Shown here: positions 6,976-10,273 of the stretch, one piece after another | Position numbering within the stretch: the stretch's first letter is position 1 | How the letters are laid out: every line of letters starts with the position of its first letter | NCBI GenBank assembly: GCA_030844625.1 | Contig: JAUUNJ010000065.1 | Coordinates: 1 to 10,273, forward strand | Length of the DNA: 10,273 nt | Reading direction: 5' to 3' | Origin: Roseburia sp. | GTDB lineage: Bacteria; Bacillota; Clostridia; Lachnospirales; Lachnospiraceae | Notes under the pieces: generated by a model | What the model saw: only the letters and a program-made list of their open reading frames with translations | Told to the model about the DNA's origin: nothing | Databases searched by the model: none | Position numbers and translations under genes: made by a program

Positions 6976-6993
6976 TTTCTATATTGTAGTAAT

Positions 6994-7022
6994 ACCTTAC
7001 TATTTATCGGAGAATATGTCAA
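6994..7022 (-). promoter_or_regulatory. Candidate metK promoter
   Basis: A perfect -35 TTGACA (7017-7022, minus strand) lies about 40 bases before the riboswitch aptamer. At 17 bases the -10 would be TAAGGT (6994-6999), a weak match. No better -10 at standard spacing was found. The position fits a start site near 6987, just before the aptamer. Confidence 0.5.
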
Positions 7023-7053
7023 CAGTAAAATACTTACGATTATTGGGATAACG

Positions 7054-7097
7054 TAATACTGCCGCGACTCAACATTAATTTCATCACGGCAGTATTA
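7054..7097 (-). repeat. 11-bp inverted repeat downstream of leuA
   Basis: TAATACTGCCG (7054-7064) and CGGCAGTATTA (7087-7097) pair perfectly around a 22-base loop, 18 bases past the leuA stop codon. It is the only strong stem between leuA and the metK promoter, so it may end leuA transcription. The minus-strand sequence after it (CGTTATCCC) has no T-run, so it is not a classic intrinsic terminator. Confidence 0.6.
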
Positions 7098-7114
7098 AAA
7101 TTTGATATTAAATT

Positions 7115-9106
7115 TTATTTTTTCTCATTGCGAAATTGAACCGGTGTCTTTCCATATTTTTTCTTGAACAGTCTTGTAAAATGTTCAACATTCTGGTATC
7201 CTACTGCCTCAGCAATGGCTTCAACGGTCATATTTCCTCCCTTTAAGAGAGTCCTCGCCTTTTTCATTCTCACGTTTTTTACCAGTTCTCCAAAGGTCTT
7301 TCCCGATTTATCTTTAATATATTTTGACAAATATGGTTTTGAAAGGTGAAATTCTTCTGCCAGTTCATCTAATGTTACCGTCAGATAATTGGTATGAATA
7401 TAATTTAAAATTTCTGTTAATCTTTCATCCTGGCATTTTTTTTCACCTGTGGAAGACACTAACTGATTCACAGCCACAGTCAAAGCATGAATTGATGACT
7501 TGATAATATCTTCATCCAGTCCAACGCCCCAGTACATCTTTCCGTTACATATGATTCCAACATAGGAAACTGCCTTTGAAGACGAACCACGGGATAAGGA
7601 ATGCTCCTCATAAACGGACAACTCATAACTGATATTAAAATACTGTTTAAATGCATTGCTTACTGCATCCAGCCTTCCGTTACCTGTACTCTTAACAATT
7701 CTTGTACCGTCACTCTGCTTTATTGTAACTTCTGCCACAATACCGTGCTTCTGCTGGAAATGAGCCTCCGGAATGCTGAACACACTATTGTCATTTATAT
7801 ATTTATCTTCAAAAATCTGGTAAACCCATGCAGGTGATAATTCTTTATGTTCTTTGTCAGATACATCCTTAACGGAATAACCCACATCTTCTCTCATTTT
7901 TTCCGGAAGTGATAATCCAAAGTTCTGTTTCAAAATGTAACTTACGCCACCCTTACCGGACTGGCTGTTAATTCTGATTACGTCTGAATCATATGTTCTT
8001 CCCACGTCAACCGGATCAATTGGAAGATATGGAACAGTCCATTCATCACTATCGCTGGCTTCTCTGCATGCCATACCTTTTGCAATGGCATCCTGATGAG
8101 AACCCGAGAACGCCGTAAATACCAAATCTCCCGCATATGGCTGACGCGGTCCCACCTGCATTCTTGTCAATCTTTCATATACTTCACAAATCTGAGGCAT
8201 ATTGCTAAAATCAAGTTCCGGATCCACGCCGTGTGAAAACATATTCATAGCCAGTGTAATAACATCTACGTTACCTGTTCTCTCACCATTGCCAAACAAG
8301 GTTCCCTCTATTCTGTCAGCACCTGCCAATACGCTTAACTCTGCCGTAGCCACGCCGCATCCTCTGTCATTGTGCGGATGAACTGAAATGGTAACTGCAT
8401 CACGATATTTTAAGTTTTTATGCATGTATTCCACCTGTGTGGCAAAAACGTGAGGCATTGCATTCTCCACAGTTGCGGGGATGTTGATAATAACCTTGTT
8501 ATCTTTCTCTGGTCTCCACACATCAAGTACTGCATTACATACTTCCAGCGCATAATCCACTTCCGTTCCCGGAAAACTTTCAGGGCTGTACTCAAATGAG
8601 AAATTACCATCAACCTCATTTGCAAGTTTCTGTAATAACTCTGCACCGTCAATTGCAATCTGTTTAATCTCTTCTTTACTCTTTTTAAACACCTGTTCAC
8701 GCTGTGCAACAGATGTGGAGTTATACAGATGAATAACTGCATGCTTAGCACCTTTTACTGCCTCAAAAGTCTTTTTTATTATATGTTCTCTTGCCTGTGT
8801 CAGGACCTGTACGGTAACATCATCCGGAATCATATCCTTTTCAATTAACGCGCGCATAAAATTGTATTCTGTCTCTGAAGCGGCAGGAAAACCTACTTCA
8901 ATCTCCTTAAATCCGATATCTACCAGCATCTGGAAAAATTCTAATTTTTCATCCAGACTCATCGGCTCAATCAACGCCTGATTACCATCCCTTAAGTCTA
9001 CACTGCACCATATTGGTGCTTTATCAATATACTCCTTTTTCACCCAGTCATATGTTGGTGCAGGCGGCATAAAATACTGTCTCTTGTACTTTTTGTGATT
9101 CATCAT
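7115..9106 (-). CDS. leuA: 2-isopropylmalate synthase fused to a C-terminal AraC-type HTH domain
   Basis: This 663-residue protein has a complete LeuA of the longer (Mycobacterium/Corynebacterium-like) type plus an extra DNA-binding domain. LeuA condenses acetyl-CoA with 2-ketoisovalerate, the first committed step to leucine. The catalytic barrel has LRDGNQAL (38-45, metal ligand Asp40), HPHNDRG (243-249, metal-binding His243 and His245), GNGERTGN (272-279, Asn279), and SGSHQDAI with His337. The leucine-binding regulatory domain spans about 440-550 (STGNGRLDAVSNA, YWGVGLDEDI). From about 560 to the end follows a full AraC/XylS double helix-turn-helix: LDELAEEFHLSKPYLSKYIK (579-598) and VEAIAEAVGYQ...HFTRLFKKKYGKTPVQFR. 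Usual LeuA of this type ends near residue 555. The junction contains eight consecutive A bases (7436-7443). AAGGAG precedes the first ATG by about 9-10 bases. A T-box lies upstream. Confidence 0.95.
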   Translation of the reverse strand: MMNHKKYKRQYFMPPAPTYDWVKKEYIDKAPIWCSVDLRDGNQALIEPMSLDEKLEFFQMLVDIGFKEIEVGFPAASETEYNFMRALIEKDMIPDDVTVQVLTQAREHIIKKTFEAVKGAKHAVIHLYNSTSVAQREQVFKKSKEEIKQIAIDGAELLQKLANEVDGNFSFEYSPESFPGTEVDYALEVCNAVLDVWRPEKDNKVIINIPATVENAMPHVFATQVEYMHKNLKYRDAVTISVHPHNDRGCGVATAELSVLAGADRIEGTLFGNGERTGNVDVITLAMNMFSHGVDPELDFSNMPQICEVYERLTRMQVGPRQPYAGDLVFTAFSGSHQDAIAKGMACREASDSDEWTVPYLPIDPVDVGRTYDSDVIRINSQSGKGGVSYILKQNFGLSLPEKMREDVGYSVKDVSDKEHKELSPAWVYQIFEDKYINDNSVFSIPEAHFQQKHGIVAEVTIKQSDGTRIVKSTGNGRLDAVSNAFKQYFNISYELSVYEEHSLSRGSSSKAVSYVGIICNGKMYWGVGLDEDIIKSSIHALTVAVNQLVSSTGEKKCQDERLTEILNYIHTNYLTVTLDELAEEFHLSKPYLSKYIKDKSGKTFGELVKNVRMKKARTLLKGGNMTVEAIAEAVGYQNVEHFTRLFKKKYGKTPVQFRNEKK

Positions 9107-9138
9107 AATATCAAATCTCCTTTTCCATTGAAAATAAT

Positions 9139-9167
9139 ACTTTATATCCTTAGGAACTTTATGTCAA
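9139..9167 (-). promoter_or_regulatory. Candidate internal leuA promoter downstream of the T-box
   Basis: A perfect -35 TTGACA (9162-9167, minus strand) is followed after 17 bases by TAAAGT (9139-9144), which matches four of six -10 positions. It lies between the T-box terminator and the leuA start, so transcripts from it would escape T-box control. The spacer holds a 9-base palindrome, TCCTTAGGA (9147-9155, plus-strand reading). Confidence 0.4.
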
Positions 9168-9168
9168 G

Positions 9169-9187
9169 ATGGGAATGGTAATTCCAT
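9169..9187. repeat. Inverted repeat next to the internal leuA promoter
   Basis: GGAAT (9172-9176) and ATTCC (9181-9185) flank GGTA. Extended with one bulged base, the pairing is ATGG(G)AAT with ATTCCAT. It ends two bases upstream of the candidate -35, a typical activator or repressor position. It could equally be a chance leader hairpin. Confidence 0.35.
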
Positions 9188-9234
9188 AATTTAGAATTTT
9201 TGCATACATTGGTTCCAAACTTCTGTAAAAAAAG

Positions 9235-9270
9235 AAAAAATCTCTGTACTTCCAACCGGAAGTACAGAGA
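9235..9270 (-). terminator. T-box terminator hairpin upstream of leuA
   Basis: TCTCTGTACTTCC (9241-9253) and GGAAGTACAGAGA (9258-9270) form a perfect 13-bp stem with a 4-base loop. On the minus strand a run of six T's follows, then C and more T's. It lies 20 bases after the T-box sequence and is the OFF structure of the leucine T-box. Confidence 0.92.
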
Positions 9271-9508
9271 CGTAAGTTTGCTTTACCAACGCGGTACCAC
9301 TCTGTTTCATGTAATACATGCTCTCTAAGGATGCTCATGACATCCGCTCCCTGTAACGGTGGAATCCGTCCTGACCTACTCTATTTCGAACAATCATTTC
9401 AGCCGGAAGCTCCAAGGTGAGTTCATTATCTTACTTCTACTGTCTCGCACCCGCCGACAGCTCTCTGAAACCGCTTAATAATTACTATTCCTCTTCAACG
9501 CTTTTATT
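9271..9508 (-). promoter_or_regulatory. T-box leader (leucine specifier CUC) of leuA
   Basis: Stem I begins with GAAGAGGAATAGTAA (9482-9496) and contains the distal AGAGAGCTGTC (9456-9466). The specifier loop GAACTCACC (9416-9424) places CUC, a leucine codon, at 9419-9421. The T-box AGAGTGGTACCGCG (9290-9303) has the UGGU bulge, which pairs with an ACCA tRNA end and so with discriminator A, consistent with tRNA-Leu. Uncharged tRNA-Leu should therefore favour antitermination into leuA. Confidence 0.95.
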
Positions 9509-9532
9509 ATTTTTAGGATGACCTAATATTAA

Positions 9533-9561
9533 CATATGCATATTTCTTTGTGTAGTGACAA
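9533..9561 (-). promoter_or_regulatory. Weak candidate promoter of the T-box/leuA transcript
   Basis: TTGTCA (9556-9561, minus strand) is a fair -35. At 17 bases the -10 is CATATG (9533-9538), and at 19 bases TATGTT (9531-9536). Either would start transcription shortly before stem I of the T-box. The rest of the gap up to the beta-glucuronidase stop (9562-9631) is AT-rich and holds no recognisable gene or strong terminator. Confidence 0.3.
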
Positions 9562-9631
9562 AATTAATCAGTTTTATTGATTTTTTTTAATCTATTTTAA
9601 TGATATTCACAATTAAAAAACAGAAAATGCT

Positions 9632-10273
9632 CTATTCCCTTATACCCATCCACCTCTCTCTCAGCAGATGTGCTGCCATCTTGGGCTGTCGGTTTCTTGT
9701 AAAAATTCCCTTTTTATTTCCATCTACACGGTTAAGACCCTGCTTTGTCTGGAAATCCGCATAAGCCCATGGATGTTCTCCAATCATAAAATCCAGTTCA
9801 TCAAAAGCCTTATGATATTCATTTAAATATGCACACTGGAACTCCTCTGAGAATGCTACCGGCGGCCACTTGTGAAGCCCGGCAATTGTGTCCGCACCGT
9901 ACTCACTCATAATAACCGGCTTGTTGTATTTTTCATGCCAGCGGTTCATTTCGTTTTTAAGCTGCAATCCTATGAGTTCAAGATGACTGTGATCATTGTA
10001 CCATGCATAATATCTGTTGACACAGATTACGTCTACCCACTGGCTTACCTTGTCACCGTCAGGACCTGTTGTATGAACAATTGTGATTGGTCTTGTGGAA
10101 TCCAGCCCACGCATTGTTTCCGTTATTTTTTTGAAATAAGGAACAGCTCCTTCCTCATGAGTGGCAGCCTCATTTGCCACACTCCACATTATAACACAAG
10201 GGTGATTCTTGTCACGTTCGTACATTGCCTTCAACATGTCCATATGGTGATTCAATGTCTCATCATTTACTCT
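9632..10273 (-). CDS. uidA: Beta-glucuronidase (GH2), C-terminal fragment
   Basis: The C-terminal 213 residues of a glycoside hydrolase family 2 enzyme are visible; the rest lies beyond the right edge. Beta-glucuronidases remove glucuronic acid from conjugated drugs, bile compounds, steroids and glycans, and in gut bacteria supply sugar acids for growth. Counting from the window edge, the acid/base Glu is in SVANEA (Glu35), the nucleophile in MSEYGAD (Glu124), and the NKKG motif (186-189) is the carboxylate-recognition signature that separates glucuronidases from galactosidases. The ending GIFTRNRQPKMAAHLLRERW is also family-typical. The visible part contains no signal peptide or extra C-terminal domain. 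The true start is not in the window; the reading frame is open to the edge. No transporter or regulator of a gus operon is visible, and downstream lies the unrelated leuA leader. Confidence 0.93.
   Translation of the reverse strand, partial: RVNDETLNHHMDMLKAMYERDKNHPCVIMWSVANEAATHEEGAVPYFKKITETMRGLDSTRPITIVHTTGPDGDKVSQWVDVICVNRYYAWYNDHSHLELIGLQLKNEMNRWHEKYNKPVIMSEYGADTIAGLHKWPPVAFSEEFQCAYLNEYHKAFDELDFMIGEHPWAYADFQTKQGLNRVDGNKKGIFTRNRQPKMAAHLLRERWMGIRE

Noticed and set aside
8410..8751. Minus-strand open frame of 113 codons inside leuA
   Set aside because: It is in a shifted frame within the conserved catalytic domain of leuA, so it is a shadow.
9241..9508. Possible tRNA or group of tRNA-like sequences in the leuA leader
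   Set aside because: The GGTACC and GAACTCACC elements belong to a T-box leader. No cloverleaf could be drawn.
9566..9590. AATCA/TGATT hairpin followed by T's between the beta-glucuronidase and the leuA T-box
   Set aside because: The stem is only 5 bp with four A-T pairs, and the T-run is on the plus strand, where no gene needs it. It is not a convincing terminator for the minus-strand gene.
1..10273. CRISPR array, insertion sequence or prophage genes
   Set aside because: No regularly spaced direct repeats, transposase, integrase or phage-like frames were seen. All long frames are assigned to housekeeping, sporulation or glycan genes.

Overview
The window is AT-rich DNA from a low-GC Gram-positive bacterium. 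The best fit is an anaerobic, spore-forming gut Clostridia, probably Lachnospiraceae. The reasons are strong GGAGG-type ribosome binding sites, a SAM-I riboswitch in front of metK, a T-box in front of leuA, a CotS-family spore coat gene, a PdxR/PdxK pair and a beta-glucuronidase. The assignment to family level is inference from gene content and protein style; no rRNA gene is present.

Layout. Almost everything is on the minus strand; pdxK is the only plus-strand gene. From left to right: the first 73 codons of a phosphoglucomutase (pgcA-like, running off the left edge), a CotS-like spore coat protein with an altered kinase motif, tRNA nucleotidyltransferase (cca), and a MocR-family regulator (PdxR). 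PdxR is divergent from pyridoxal/pyridoxamine kinase (pdxK), with operator-like repeats between the two. pdxK converges on metK, and a long nested hairpin that probably terminates both lies between them. metK is preceded by a SAM-I riboswitch with its own terminator. Next comes leuA, an unusual 663-codon gene in which 2-isopropylmalate synthase is fused to a C-terminal AraC-type DNA-binding domain, led by a T-box with a leucine (CUC) specifier. The right edge holds the C-terminal 213 residues of a GH2 beta-glucuronidase.

How the parts work together. These are mainly separate housekeeping units, each with local metabolite control: SAM sensed by RNA for metK, uncharged tRNA-Leu sensed by RNA for leuA, and presumably PLP sensed by a protein for pdxK. 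The leuA locus is the most unusual. Its enzyme carries both a leucine-binding regulatory domain and a DNA-binding domain. A run of eight A residues sits exactly at the enzyme/DNA-binding junction, where gain or loss of one A would give an ordinary-length LeuA. A candidate second promoter with an adjacent inverted repeat lies between the T-box terminator and the start codon. Together these suggest a leucine-responsive, possibly self-regulating enzyme with two isoforms, which is inference. No mobile element, CRISPR array, tRNA or rRNA was found.
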